A stretch of DNA of 64,000 nucleotides from Magnolia sinica (GCF_029962835.1 NC_080589.1:24477586-24541585), one strand, 5' to 3'. Counted from the stretch's first letter, positions 46,355 through 58,400 are shown. Notes: generated by a model not told the origin, from the letters alone. Numbers and translations are program-made.

Positions 46355-46421
46355 CACTACACCAAAATTACCATTCAGGAACGGCTATAGTTTTGGTTCA
46401 GAAACCGTTCCTAAGTGACGA
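46355..46421 (+). mobile_element. Possible CACTA transposon end
   Basis: CACTACACCAAAATTA at 46355 matches the usual plant CACTA terminus. Just inside, AGGAACGG (46377-46384) and CCGTTCCT (46405-46412) are perfect inverted partners, like the subterminal repeats of CACTA elements. No matching TAGTG end was found downstream, so it is probably a truncated end. Confidence 0.5.
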
Positions 46422-48651
46422 TTTAATAGCCAAAAAATCCTATTTTGGTATCTATTCACCCCTGAAAGTCTATAAGATAACCTTATAATTCAATTCAAAA
46501 TAATCCAAGGCATTCATAGGATCATTCCAACCGTATAATTAGGCTGAAATGATTATTGACTATTAGCGGAAATTAGATTTTCATTGGCGCATTTTAACCT
46601 ATTAGAGCTTACCAAAAGACCTATAGGATTACAATAGAGCAAGCATCAAGTATATAAGTAAGAGCACTTGGGTAGCAAGAATCCAATTTCCGCTACCCAG
46701 CAAGAGTCAACTAATCTTCTACGAAGGTGCACATGTATCCCAACGCAAGGTATATTGAAGATTCGGATAACTACAGGAACCAGTAAAATCCAATTTTTGT
46801 TATGTGCGTGAATTACTTTTCACCCCTAATTCGCAAAAAAATTATAAAATTTACCATCCCCCTAGCTAATCAATGAGTGCCACATGTCTAGGTGCGATAA
46901 CTTAAAAATTTTTGTGAGCAAGTGCATGTCACACCCAAAATCCGAAAATTGCAAATGTCACTTTGTGACTCTCGCCTCAGGGGCGCCGACAATAATAATA
47001 ATAAATCTCCCAATGTCATGCTCTGAACTTGGCAAATGGGCTCACTAAATTTCTAAACTCCAAATTTGGTTTGTAAAAACAGAAGTTCTTATTATTATTA
47101 ATATTATTATTATTATTTTTGATAGGATATTTCATTTAAGGTAAAACTTTACATTTACTGTGAACACCCCAACAACCCACAAGTACAAAAGTCTAAAATA
47201 CACCATTTGTTCAAAATATTACATTCCAAAGTTTTCAAAATAAGCAAACAAAATAGAAAGCAAGACGATCATCAGGCACTCCAAGCTAATCTAATAATAC
47301 CTTCCCGAAAAAGGAAAGAAAATGTGGCCTGAGCTCGATGCACTCAGTGGACATACCATATAGATCGAGGAATTAGGGGTCTAGTTTTACTTTACTAGCC
47401 CTTATTAAGGAACCAAAATCCAAACTAAAGTTCATGTGTTCAATCACGACACATTTTCAATTTTCTAGTGTCTAACCCAAAATTCATGGGCTACTTGGGC
47501 TTTTAACATAGGTGGCCTATAAGGCTAATGATTCGGCTTGGTTATGTGCCCATTGGGCTTGCCTTCTACATCGCTTCTGCATTTGCCACTAGTGGGCGCA
47601 CTTAAGGCCCAACCCCATATGTGGGCCTACTCCATCAAGTGTCCAAGGCCTGTAAATTTTGGTTCATGAAGCATGCCTCATTTTATCTAACTATAATAAC
47701 ATGTTACAATATCATCATCAACATCTATAACATACCTAACCTTCATCCAAGTGGTCCACACGGTCAGTGTGGTCCATGATCATGAGTTAAAGGAATAATA
47801 TTACAGCATACATTCCCAATGGGCCCAATGGAATCATAAGATTACGCTTCACATTTCACCATGATGCGGCCCACCCGATAGATGGAGTGGATGTTACACA
47901 ACAAATCAAGGTGGGGTCCACTTGAAACCTCAGGCCAGTTTTGTTTTTTTTTTTTTCCTGCCCACGGGCAGCGTTCGTTTGCTGGCAACGTGCATAGGGT
48001 TGTACATACAGCCGAGTGAGTCTAGGTAGGCCAAGGTTGGGTTGACTTGTCCATGCTCTCATCCACCTAAAGCTCGCCCCCGATCTTATCATTGGAGCGA
48101 GTCGAGGTGAGCTTACATTAATTTGAGGTGAGCTTGTTACCAATCTAACCCAGTTCCAACTGACCTTACTCAACCTCCACCTGACACCTAAATCAAAGAT
48201 TCAAAACTTCAAATCTTAATTTTGAGATTTTAAAATTTTCTATTTTCAAACAATCACATAAATAAATAAAAAATAAAAAAATATATTTAAATAAAGATAC
48301 CTTGTTATTGAGAGAGAGAAAGAACTTGAGCAAGTGGCTGAGTGCAAGATATACGACTGAGACGAATCGGGTAGACACTAAATTGAGCTTGGGCTAGTGG
48401 CCATGTAGGGAGAGGAGTGAAAGAAAGGAGCTCAGTTGTAACGGGTTGGGTAAATAATGAATGGATAGGGTAGGGTTTATATATATATATATAACAATTA
48501 TCTTTCTTGATTTGCCTCTCTTTCTCATGGCCCACTAGAGTTTTGGATCAGGCTAAATGTAACGACCGGATCATGTTAGGATGTCAGCCCAAAAAAAAAA
48601 AAGAGGCAGATCTAAAACTCCAATGGGCCAAAACACTGGAAAAAGTGAGCA

Positions 48652-48654
<3 letters not shown>
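46422..48654. other. Anonymous repeat-derived DNA
   Basis: No gene. TGTCACACCCAAAATCC at 46927 resembles an LTR start. (AAT)n runs lie at 46990-47004 and 47090-47117. Foldback-family words occur at 47855-47930 (GATGGAGTGGATGTTACACA, AGGTGGGGTCCACTTGAAAC). TAGGGTTGTACA at 47995-48006 followed by CCGAGTGAG words may be one end of a hAT-type element, with no partner found. Confidence 0.35.
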
Positions 48655-48747
<93 letters not shown>

Positions 48748-48748
48748 A
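48655..48748. repeat. (CT)n followed by (TA)n microsatellite
   Basis: About 36 CT units to 48726, then 11 TA units to 48748. The open frame across it is an artefact. Confidence 0.95.
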
Positions 48749-49765
48749 ACTTAAAACGCAAGATTGGCCGAAAACCATAATGGTTCAACTCAATATATGT
48801 GTGTGGTCTACCTTATGATTAAATTTATCCCGTTTTTTACTTAAAATTGTGCGTACTTTTCACCATTAGGAGTACTCCTATTTATAGGTGAGGAAAGGTG
48901 GTAATGTAGAGAAATATTCCTTATTTAGTAAGAGTGTATTGTAGTATGATTTGGATCCCAGGTTGTAGTGGAATTCGTATATGGAAATGCCAGTATATCC
49001 ATCGAGATCCTCTGCTAAAATCCCGGAGAAGATCTGGGTTGCAGCCGATCGACTTCCAAAATCATTGGCTGGAATCTAGGATGAGGTTAATTGGAACCAG
49101 TGGAGGAGATAGACATAGGACTGAGGTAGAGAGTCCAACGGGAGTTTATATGATTGTTTCGTGGAGTGGTTTGTCGACCTGAATTCTCTGGTGAATGATG
49201 GTCATATTTTCCATTGGTCCAACATGATAAATGGATGGGATTGAGTTTTATACCTGATGATCTTCAGCTTCGGTGATGTATGCACTTGAGGAATTGGCCA
49301 CGCAACTCGATGATCGGTCATTTTTCCTCCGTTAAGATGTATGTGAACTGCCTCATGTGTCGTAGATAGAAGTTTTGCTTATCTCAGACATAAACCGTCT
49401 ACACGCCACCACATGTGCCAGCTCGTTACATAGGTGCAACATTTCAGTCGTCCATCAGTTGGTCCTGACTCCAAAATCAAGCTGGTGGACGCATCAGGAA
49501 GGTCACAACGTTAGGAAGATCTTCTTTTTTTTTTTTTCTAACCGTTCAATAGCCTCGCAAACTGTGACCCACCTGAGCAGTGGACCAATCTAATTCTTTT
49601 AACTGAATAGCTACATAGTAGGACCCCTCTAATGGACGGATTGGATCTTATAGGTATGTATGCCACGCTTGAAACTTGGTGCCGTGTACGTGAGATGCCT
49701 TACGCGTGTGGGCTGACGGAAGCTCTATGATAATAAATACACGGCGGATCCAACGCCTCCCTGGT
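48749..49765. other. Spacer without a gene
   Basis: No supported coding sequence or repeat. Confidence 0.4.
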
Positions 49766-50306
49766 GAGAACGGATTGGCTACTCTCCCTGCCACTAGCCA
49801 ATGGCTAGTGGTCGGTGCTCTGTGGGCCCCACCATGATGTATGTGTTTCATCCATGCCGTCCATCTATTTTTATAGATCATATTATGCTATAATCCGAAA
49901 ATGAGATATGTCCCAATATCAAGTGGACCACATTACAGGAAACAGTGTTTATTGAACGTCGTCGACCATTAAAAAATTTTTGGGGGGCCATAAAAATTTT
50001 GGATCAAGCTGATCTTTGTTTTCTCCCTTCATATAGGTCTGTATGACCAAATCAACAGATTGGATGTCAATAAACAGTACATTGGCCCTTAGGAGGATTT
50101 TAATGGTGGATATCCAATCACTATTGTTTTCCTGTGGTGTGGTTCACCTGATATTGATACCCCTCTCATTTTTGGATTCAACATCTAAAATCATCTTTAA
50201 AAATGGATGAACGGCATGGATAAAAGACATACTTGATAGTGGGGCCCACAGAGCACCGACCACAAGCCACAGGGCTAGTGGCAGGGGGAGTAGCCAATCC
50301 GTTTCC
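49766..50306. mobile_element. Foldback element, copy 8 (541 bp), well preserved
   Basis: The left end GAGAACGGATTGGCTACT and right end AGTAGCCAATCCGTTTCC are inverted partners extending through CTGCCACTAGCC and CTGTGGGCCCCACCATGATG. Flanks CTCCCTGGT (49757-49765) and CTCTCTGGT (50307-50315) match at eight of nine places. A 9-bp duplication and a GGAAACGG-type terminus point to the Mutator (MULE) superfamily. The whole unit is an imperfect palindrome and has no gene. Confidence 0.87.
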
Positions 50307-50774
50307 CTCTCTGGTGCCTACATATCTTGCACTGCTACCAAACATGTGTCACGTCAAATACATGATGACATCTTAACCGTCTAATAAATGAGTTTTTCTA
50401 TTGATTGTGATCAGTTGCTTAAAGGGTAGTCATAATCCAAATAGTGTAATTTTTCGCCTGTGGCCCATTGACTATATATCCGAACTACCTACTGAACGGT
50501 TCGGATTTCGCCAATTTTTGTCCAGTGTTTGTAACTAGGACATGGATCATGTGTACCTCCCTTTATCTCCATAGGCATTGAAACAAACTTTCAGTTAGAA
50601 ACATGGAATATGCACATCATCAGCTGAGGTGTACCGAAAGCAGTACATCAGCAGGTTCGGCCACCAGAAGAGGCGTGGCCCAACTAACTCAACGAAGGAG
50701 AGGTAGGCATGTCCCTCCTACATTTTCTCCACTCGAGGAATTCCACACGTTTCTTTAATGTAGCTATATTACAC
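50307..50774. other. Spacer without a gene
   Basis: I see nothing supported. Confidence 0.4.
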
Positions 50775-51303
50775 GGACGTGGTTTGGCTAGTGACGTTGC
50801 CACCGGCCAGGTGGCTAGTGGTCGGTGTTATGTAGACCCCTCCATGATGTATGTATTTTATCCACGCCGTCCATCCATTTTGAAAGATAATTTTACGTCT
50901 TGATCCCAAAAATGAGGTAGATTTAAATCTCATGTGGACCACACCATGGGAAAACAGCAGTGATTGAATGTCCACCATTAAAAACCTCCTAGGCCCACTG
51001 TAATGATTATTTGACATCTAACCTGTTGATTAGGTAATGCAGACTTGGATGAAGGGAATATATATATATATATCAGCTTGATAGAAAACTTTTGTGCCCT
51101 CAAGAAGTTTTTAATGGTGAGCGTTCAACCAACACTGTGTGATCCACTTGATTTGGATCAACCTCTTTTTTGGGTTCTAACCATAAAATGGTCATGAAGA
51201 ATGGGTGGACAGCATGGATGAAACACATACATCATGGTGGGGCCCACAGAGCACCGACCATCAGCCATTGGCTAGTGGCAGGTTGAGTAGCCCATCCGTT
51301 TCC
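50775..51303. mobile_element. Foldback element, copy 9 (529 bp), with a perfect 9-bp duplication
   Basis: Flanked by ATATTACAC at 50766-50774 and at 51304-51312. Ends GGACGTGGTTTGGCTAG and AGTAGCCCATCCGTTTCC are inverted partners, followed inward by GGCTAGTGGTCGGTG and its mirror. This copy fixes the family as 9-bp-duplicating, most likely MULE-derived. Confidence 0.9.
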
Positions 51304-52079
51304 ATATTACACACACAAAGCTCATTTGGGCTCTCAGTTTGAACAATTTAGTGGGCCCATGGTTCAATGATCCAAATCAATGGTGTGATGGGACTTGTTG
51401 TGGATGGCCCATGCACAAAAAATCCCCATGAATGGAGGATCTTGGTGTAAAATATTCGTTCATCACACGTTGGTGTGATGGAATGAGCCCAAGTCAACGG
51501 TCCATATTTGGCCTTTCATTATTGGCTCCTATTCAGAAGTTTAGAATTTTCCATCTGGCAGATTTTTTGGGGATATGGACCATTGATTCGGGGCCAATAA
51601 TATGAAATGGTTGATATCATTTTACATTCTCATACAATTAGACTTTTATAAATACAATAAAGCAGGTGGTAGCCTTCTTGATAGTTATTTTCAATTTTCT
51701 TTTCTTTTTATTTTATTTTTCTATTTTCTAAGTTTTTTAAAAAAATTTTATTTTTATGGCAAAATAACTCATTAATTCGAATTTTAACTAGTAATGTCTT
51801 CATGATTGGAAATTACTACATCTGACTTTTGAAGAGAATAAATTGCCAAAATGCCTCATTTATTTATTTATTTATTTTCTTTAAAAGGTGTTGGAGAACA
51901 TAATAAATTACCAAAATATTAGGTTTTTTAAAGTAATGACGCATCTATGGCTTATAAATATAGTAAAAGAGTAGTCCTTCAAGTCACAGGTTATCTCAAA
52001 TTTCCAACTGCATCTATATGGCCTATAAATATAGTAAAAGAGTTGTCCTTCACGTCAAGGTGTACGCCAATTTCCTGCT
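51304..52079. other. AT-rich spacer with a 70-bp direct duplication
   Basis: No gene. GCATCTATGGCTTATAAATA at about 51942 recurs as GCATCTATATGGCCTATAAA at 52011, each followed by TAGTAAAAGAGTnGTCCTTC. The two copies are about 70 bp apart. Confidence 0.6.
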
Positions 52080-52450
52080 AAAGAAGTTTCTGCACCGGAG
52101 AATTAGGTGGGGCCACGGTGTTTGTGAGAAATCCACTCTGTCCATCCTTTTTTTTGGGTTCATTTTAGGACATGAGGCCAAAAATGAGCTGAATCTAAGA
52201 CTCAAGTGCGCACTCACGTCGTCCATAGTGGAAATATTCATGGGTCACATAAGTTTTTGAATCATGCTAAAATTTGTGTTTCATAGGAATGATGTTACAA
52301 ACTGTATAGATGGCATGTAAACATCACTGCCGAAGGTTTCAACAGTAGAAATTTCCCTAACCACATTTTCCTTTAGTAGGGACCACTTGAGTCTTTGATC
52401 CTGCTCCATAGAAGGGATGGATGGTATGGATTTCTCACAAACATCGCCTC
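52080..52450. mobile_element. Foldback-related element, copy 10
   Basis: Inverted arms GGTGTTTGTGAGAAATCCA (left) and TGGATTTCTCACAAACATCG (right) bound a shorter family member with GTGGGGCCAC near the left and GAAGGTTTCAACAGTAG inside. Outer ends and duplication are not set. It lies less than 700 bp upstream of the DMP gene. Confidence 0.65.
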
Positions 52451-53046
52451 TAGGGAATCGATACCAAGACCTGTTGAAACGAGGTATCTTTCCCTCAGTT
52501 TATCACTTGAGCTATGGATTTGGTGTCCCAAGGAGAGTATAAATTACTTGTAGGTAACTTCTAAGTAATTTCATAATTAGGAGATGCATATCATCCATAA
52601 CATTCTCCTAAGTACCAAAGTTTTTCTCTATCATGAGATGGTGTTGATAATCCATAGTAAACATTGGCTGATTAATCTAGACCACCCAAATCATGTGTTG
52701 ACAAATCCATCATAAGCATGGAATGAATCTAGATTAATCTAGACCACCCAAATCATGTCCTACATTATGGAGAACTACCACAATATGTCACTGATTGGAC
52801 TATCTAATAATTCCCTGATCACCAACAATTTTCTAATCAACCATCCATCTAATTGCCACGTGTTGGATGATTATGATCATCCTTGTGTGATTTTCTGGGA
52901 TGCTCCATCAACAATCAAATGCACTATTTGGGCCGGCTAGATTTATGCACGTTGATGCCACGTGCACGTTGTAACATTCGCCAATAGTGAAAAACGTAAA
53001 GAGTAATCTAGCCAGCCCTTCCCCTTAAATCCCCTGCACTGTATCA
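52451..53046. other. Upstream region of the DMP gene
   Basis: No canonical TATA box is evident. A 26-bp direct repeat (ATTAATCTAGACCACCCAAA...) occurs at about 52673 and 52733. CACGTG core motifs occur at 52857 (CCACGTGTTGG) and 52960 (CCACGTGCACG). These are G-box-like words, possibly bound by bZIP or bHLH factors, but this is only a motif match. Confidence 0.45.
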
Positions 53047-53066
53047 TCTCTCTCTCACACACAGAC

Positions 53067-53127
<61 letters not shown>
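53047..53127. repeat. (TC)n and (CA)n microsatellites in the DMP 5' leader
   Basis: Alternating TC and CA runs end two bases before the ATG, so they probably form the 5' UTR. Such pyrimidine-rich leaders are common in plant genes and vary in length. Confidence 0.9.
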
Positions 53128-53128
53128 A

Positions 53129-53788
53129 ATGGCGACTAAAATACCCCCAACTCCCGAAGCCGAATTGAGAGAATTGGATCCAATTCCAATTCAAACACCG
53201 CCACCCCAAGCCATGACATCGCACCTCAGCTCAATTGCTGTAGACCGAACTCTTGCGAGTGCGGCGAACCTCATCAAGCTCCTACCAAGCAGTACCATCT
53301 TCGCCTTCCAAGCAATTTCACCCTCATTCTCCAACCATGGAACATGCTACACATCCAACAAGTATCTCACATCACTTCTCATCGCCCTATGCGCGATATC
53401 ATGTTGTTTCTTCTGCTTCACCGATAGCTTCATCGGCCTCGACGGTAAGCTATACTACGGTTTGGCCACCTTCAAAGGCTTTTGCGTGTTTAATGAAACC
53501 AACAGTGAAAGATGGGACAAGAACATGCCATTGAAAGACTTGAAGAGATTCCAAATTCGTTGGATCGACTATGTCCATGCATTCTTCTCAGTTGTGGTGT
53601 TCATGACATTTGCATTTAGCGACTCAGGTGTGCAATTGTGTTTTTTCAAGAATGCAGGGCCAGATGAGAAGACATTGCTGGTGAATCTTCCGTTAGGGGC
53701 CGCGTTCCTATCAAGCGTCATATTCCTCATCTTCCCTACTTCTCGCAAGGGGATAGGGTATTCAAATATGAATTCAATGACGAATTAA
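53129..53788 (+). CDS. DUF679 domain membrane protein (DMP family)
   Basis: A single open frame of 219 residues with no introns, as is usual in the family. The N-terminus (1-35) is polar and Pro-rich. The family signature follows: RTLASAANLIKLLPSSTIFA (40-59), then FSNHGTCYTSNKYLT (67-81). Four hydrophobic stretches near residues 41-66, 79-101, 146-168 and 182-202 fit the four-pass topology, with both ends predicted cytosolic. Length matches the roughly 205-245 residues of known DMPs. In Arabidopsis, DMPs sit in tonoplast, ER or plasma membrane and act in membrane remodelling in senescence. DMP8/9 act in gamete fusion. Which subgroup this one belongs to cannot be settled by eye; the short N-terminus argues against DMP8/9. 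A Copia element starts 107 bp after the stop, on the other strand. Confidence 0.93.
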   Translation: MATKIPPTPEAELRELDPIPIQTPPPQAMTSHLSSIAVDRTLASAANLIKLLPSSTIFAFQAISPSFSNHGTCYTSNKYLTSLLIALCAISCCFFCFTDSFIGLDGKLYYGLATFKGFCVFNETNSERWDKNMPLKDLKRFQIRWIDYVHAFFSVVVFMTFAFSDSGVQLCFFKNAGPDEKTLLVNLPLGAAFLSSVIFLIFPTSRKGIGYSNMNSMTN

Positions 53789-53895
53789 TTCAATGTTGTT
53801 GCGTGGTCTTTTTATGTCACATGTATAAAGTTCATACTTACTAATTCCTTTAGCCCACTTGCTTGAATGACTAAGTTCATGATGTAACTTCTATC

Positions 53896-54131
53896 TGTAA
53901 AAGAAAAAAGAAAGAAAAGAATATTTACCTTTGAATGAATTTTGATTGAATAAAGATACGTAGCTTTATACAAAAAATTTCTTACAATCATGCTGATCTA
54001 TTCTAGGTAGTGTAAGCATAATAGGCAACTAAATAACTATTACAATATTTTTACAACCAATATAATATTTTGTCAATGAGTGACCAAATATTTTGTCAAT
54101 GAATGGCCAAATATCATGGACCTTTTCAACA
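53896..54131 (-). repeat. 3' LTR of the Copia element (about 236 bp)
   Basis: On the minus strand it starts TGTTGAAAAGG, directly after the polypurine tract TTGAGGGGGAG (54132-54142), and ends near TTTTACA. The far edge is a guess because no second LTR is available. AATAAA at 53949-53954 on the plus strand could serve the DMP transcript. Confidence 0.55.
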
Positions 54132-55840
54132 CTCCCCCTCAAGTCGGAGAGTGAATGTCAAGAACTCCCAACTTGCGCATCATAGTTGAGAAAGCTTCCT
54201 TTCCCAATGGCTTGGTGAACACATCTGCAAGCTAATTTGTTAAAGCAATATGTTTAGTTACAAATGAGCCATCTTGTATTTTGTCACGAATAAAATGACA
54301 ATCCATCTCTATATGTTTGGTTCTTTCATGGAAAACGGGATTGACTGCTATATGTAAGGCGACTATGTTATCACAATATGACAATGCTGGCTTCAGATGC
54401 AATATTCTTAAATCTGTCAATAATGAGTGTGGCTAGGATAATTCACAGCATGTACTTATCATGGCTCTATATTCGGCTTCTGCTGAAGAGAAAGATATGG
54501 TTTTCTGCTTCTTTGTCCGTTAGGAAATAAAAGAATATCCCAGAAAAACACAGTAACCCGTAGTGGATCTATGAGATATTGGACAACCAGCCCAATCCGA
54601 ATCAGAAAAAACTCGTAAAGATAAATCATTCTAAGAAGGAAAAAACAAACCTTATCCTAGACTGCTTTTTAAATAACGCAACACACGCAAGACGGCTTCC
54701 ATGTGTGGTTTGCGTGGTGCATGCATGAATCTGCTTAACACATGGACCGAATAGGTGATATCCTACCTGGTAATAGTCAAATAAATTAGGCGTCCAACAA
54801 GTTGCCTATACTGAGATGGATCTTTAAGCAATTCTCCTGAATCCGAGAGCTTTATATTTTGCTCCATAAGAAAGTTCACTGGTTTAGCACCCAAAAATCT
54901 ACTATCTTTTAGAATTTTCAAAGTATATTTTCGTTACGAGATGGAAATACCTTTCTTCGACCGAGAAACTTCGATGCCCAAAAAATACTTCAAATCACCC
55001 AAATCTTTAATTTGAAAATGACTATGCAGAAATTGCTTGAGAGCTAATATGGCATTAATATCATTACCCGTAATAAGAATGTAATCAACATATATCAACA
55101 AAGCTGTAAAAGATTTGTCTTTCCGACATATAAATAACGAGTAATTTGCTTTGGATATAACAAATCTAGTGGCTTGGATAGGTGTAGAGAACCTGGCAAA
55201 CCATTGTCGCAAAGATTTCTTTAAGCCATATAACGACTTGTGGAGGCGACACACTAGATTCTCCCCCCTATTGTCGAAGACCAGGAGGTAGAGACATATA
55301 AATTTCTTCATAGAGATCACCATGAAGAAAAGCATTGTTGACATCAAGTTCGTGAAGAGACCAATTCTAGACAACTGCTAAAGCCAATAAATAACGAACA
55401 GTAATCATTTTAGTAGTGGGAGAAAAAGTGTCATGGTAATATATGCCTTCCAGCTGTGTGTAACCTTTTGCAACCAAACGAGCTTTGAAACTTTCAATAG
55501 TGTCATCCGAGTGCCTTTTGAATTTATAAACCTAACGATAACCAATAGGCTTCTTACCAGGAGGAAAAGAAGTGAGGGACCAAGTGTGGTTGGCTTCTAA
55601 AGCGGCCAATTCAAATTGCATTGCTTCTTGCCAATGGGAATGAGAAGCTGCTTCGGTATAAGATGTAGGCTCAATATCTTGACTGATGGCAGCAGTAAAG
55701 GAGCAATGCTGTGGTGAGTAATAATGATAAGAGACAAAATTGCAAAGGGGATATCGCATACCTTTTTGTGGATCTAATGACAAAGGCGGCATATGGTTGG
55801 GAGATGTCACTTGGTTACAAACATAATCACGTAAAGCCAT
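54132..55840 (-). pseudogene. Copia reverse transcriptase and RNase H, broken
   Basis: RT N-part at 55840-55532 (SHWQEAMQFELAALEANHTW, PPGKKPIGYR). RT core at 55374-54934 (VCRLHKSLYGLKKS, LIYVDYILITGND with the catalytic position read as YVDY instead of YVDD, FQIKDLGDLKYFLGIEV). RNase H at about 54600-54180 ([59 protein letters not shown]). Several stops and frameshifts separate the parts, and the second catalytic Asp is lost. Confidence 0.85.
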
Positions 55841-55854
55841 GGGAGGGTGATGAG

Positions 55855-56557
55855 TGATGTAGAGCGGGTCGCAGACAGTTTCATGGCCAAGATGGATCAG
55901 AAAAGGCCCGGTCGACGACAGAAGTGATCCGGACCGTCGGACCTTAGATCGGGCGTATCTCGCAATCCGGAATGAATTGCCTGACGTAAAATATATGATT
56001 TTGGGGTAGAACGAGCTACTTTAGCCAACCAACCCCGCTATGCCGGGTTATGCAGCCCGGAATTGTGAAAAACCCCTGGATCGACGGTCGTTTCTCTGTT
56101 TTAATTTCGTTTTTACTATAAATAGTAAGTTTTAGTTTGATTATAACTCTTCATCCGTCGGGCTTTAGGAGTTACGCCCAACGTGAAAAGAGCTTAGAAT
56201 AATTAGGAGAACGGTTTGGTGAAGCCAAATAGGACACTTACTATTTTTGGCCGAAAACCTTGCGCACTAGTAGACATCACGACCGTCTATAAATAGTAAG
56301 TTTACTATTTATAGTAAGTTGCGAATTCTAGGAGTTTGAGTCGTAGTTTGATTCTGATTTCTTTTTCATTGCTTGGTAACCCTATTTAAAGAGTTGTGAA
56401 CTTGTTTTCATTCATCAATTAATCAATTTCGAATTTCTTAGAATTTATTTCTATTTTCTGCTTTCTTTCCTCATGGATTCGAGAAGTCTCTGTGAGGAGT
56501 CCAAAGAAGCTCCGTGGATTCGTAGTAGTTATCATCATCACGTTCATCCCTGCATCA
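55855..56557 (+). mobile_element. TGATG-type solo LTR, copy B (703 bp)
   Basis: Starts TGATGTAGAGC and ends CCCTGCATCA. TGAG flanks both sides (55851-55854 and 56558-56561). If the A shared at the junction is counted, the duplication is ATGAG. It holds the same palindrome as copy A at 56287-56314 and interrupts the Copia pol. Confidence 0.82.
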
Positions 56558-56572
56558 TGAGGTCATTGAAAA

Positions 56573-58400
56573 TGGCGTAAAATGGGTTCAGAAGGAGGAC
56601 TAACAGGTGATGGCTGAGGAGAAATTGGATTCGGTAGTGAGGGTTGTTGGACGAGAGATGGTTCTGGTGGTGAAGGTTGTTAGGCTGGTGGGGAAGGATC
56701 GGATACAGAAAGAGGAATTATAGGAGCTGAATTTGAGGAAGTGGATGGAATGGGCTCATAAGGGAAAATAGTTTCATGAAAAATAACATTACGACTAGTG
56801 AACATTTGATGGGTTGAAAGGTCGTAGAGCTTGTAAGTTTTCTGACCAACTGGATAGCCAAGAAAAATACAACATTTGGCTTGAGGAGCGAATTTATGGG
56901 GGGGTGTGCACATCAGTAGCATATGCAAGACACTCAAAAACTCGAAGATGGGAATAAGAAGGAAGCTTGCTATAAAGTCGTTCAAAAGGAGTTTGGCGAG
57001 AAAGGAGTGGTGTGGGCAAATGATTAATTATATGAACAACAGTAGAAACACATTCCGTCCAAAAATGTAAAGGAATGTGGGCTTGAAAACGAAAAGCTCG
57101 AGCTGACTCAAGAATATGGTGGTGCTTGCACTCTACAACCCCATTTTGTTGAGGGGTATAGGCACAAGAATGTTGATAAGTGGTCCCTTTTTGTTTAAAA
57201 AAATCCCACATAGAGAAGAATTCTCCACCATTATCAACCCGAATGTTGGCAATAAAAACATGGAATTGTGTTTGGACAAATGAAAAAAAATTGACAAACA
57301 AATGTTGTGTTTCACTTTTGTGATGCATAAAAAATACTCATGTGAATCTAAAATAATCATCCACAATAGTCAAAAAATATTTTGCACTAAAAAGAGAGAC
57401 AATTTTATAGGGGCCCCAAATGTCACAATGAATTAATTCAAGAGGTCTAACAGACGAAATTGAACTAACAGAAAACGGAAGTCGACTTTATTTTACAAGT
57501 GCACAAACATTACAAGCATTATTAGACTGGAAAGGAAAATGTAATAAATGTTTTGCCATAAAATCGAATCTAGAGGAAGACAAATGCCCCAATCGGCAAT
57601 GCCATAAAGTAGTGGAGGTGACCTGAGAACTGGGTGAACGGCAAGAAGTGGCTGCTGCAGATGGAATTTGAGGTTTTGGCTTCTCTAATGCTAACGCAAC
57701 CAAGTAATAAAGTCTGTCTCGTTGTTCACCCAAACCAATTGCCATCCTCGTCATCAAGTCCTGCAAAATACACCAATGAGGGAAGAAAATTACTGAACAA
57801 TTGAGATCTCTGGTAACTCGACTCACGGACATTAAATCTACCTTAAAAGATAGCACACCAAGCACATTTTTTTAAGTAATAGCTGAATTCAAAGGTAAAT
57901 TCTCAATGGATGTAATCGGAGCTTGTTCTCCAATTGGCATAGCAACTGGTGGCAAAAGGGTGTTCTTACTGCTGTTGACGAGTAAAGTTGGAGATGAAGT
58001 AATGTGGTCTGTTGCACCACTATCGATAATTAATTGATGGAGGCGCAACAATGCTTGTAACAAACCTGAAGAAGTACCAGCAGCACTAACTTTAGGATTG
58101 GCGGATTGTATTGTCCCTTTACCCTACACGATAGATAAGATTTGCTGGATTTACAAATCAGAGAGCCCATTTATTACCGACGGCACTTCCTGCATTATTG
58201 GACTCTCCTTGACATTGTTGGCTGAAGATTGATGGCTATTGTTGCGCTTAAAATGAGTGCTTCCTTAATTAGACTTGTTTGATGCATGTTTAAGGTGTTC
58301 TGGCGGATACCCATTTAGCTTCTAGCATGTTTCTCGCACATGATGGTCACGGTCAAAATAAAAGCAATGCAAAGGTTTTCGATTGGATGAGTTGGAACGA
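56573..58400 (-). pseudogene. Copia gag end, protease and integrase, broken
   Basis: A zinc-knuckle-like CFYFDRDHHVRETC lies near 58355-58310. Protease IIDSGATDHITSSP lies near 58030. The pre-integrase region (LWHCRLGHLSSSRFDF, CNVCALVK) spans 57660-57490. The integrase core has IRVDNGGEF near 57240 and TPQQNGVVE near 57150. Its C-terminal part (CCIFLGYPVGQKTYKLYD) lies near 56860. Frame changes separate protease, pre-integrase and integrase parts. Confidence 0.87.

Noticed and set aside
48507..48818. 103-codon open frame
   Set aside because: Most of it is the (CT)n/(TA)n microsatellite.
53253..53534. Second-frame open stretch inside the DMP gene
   Set aside because: Shadow of the DMP frame.
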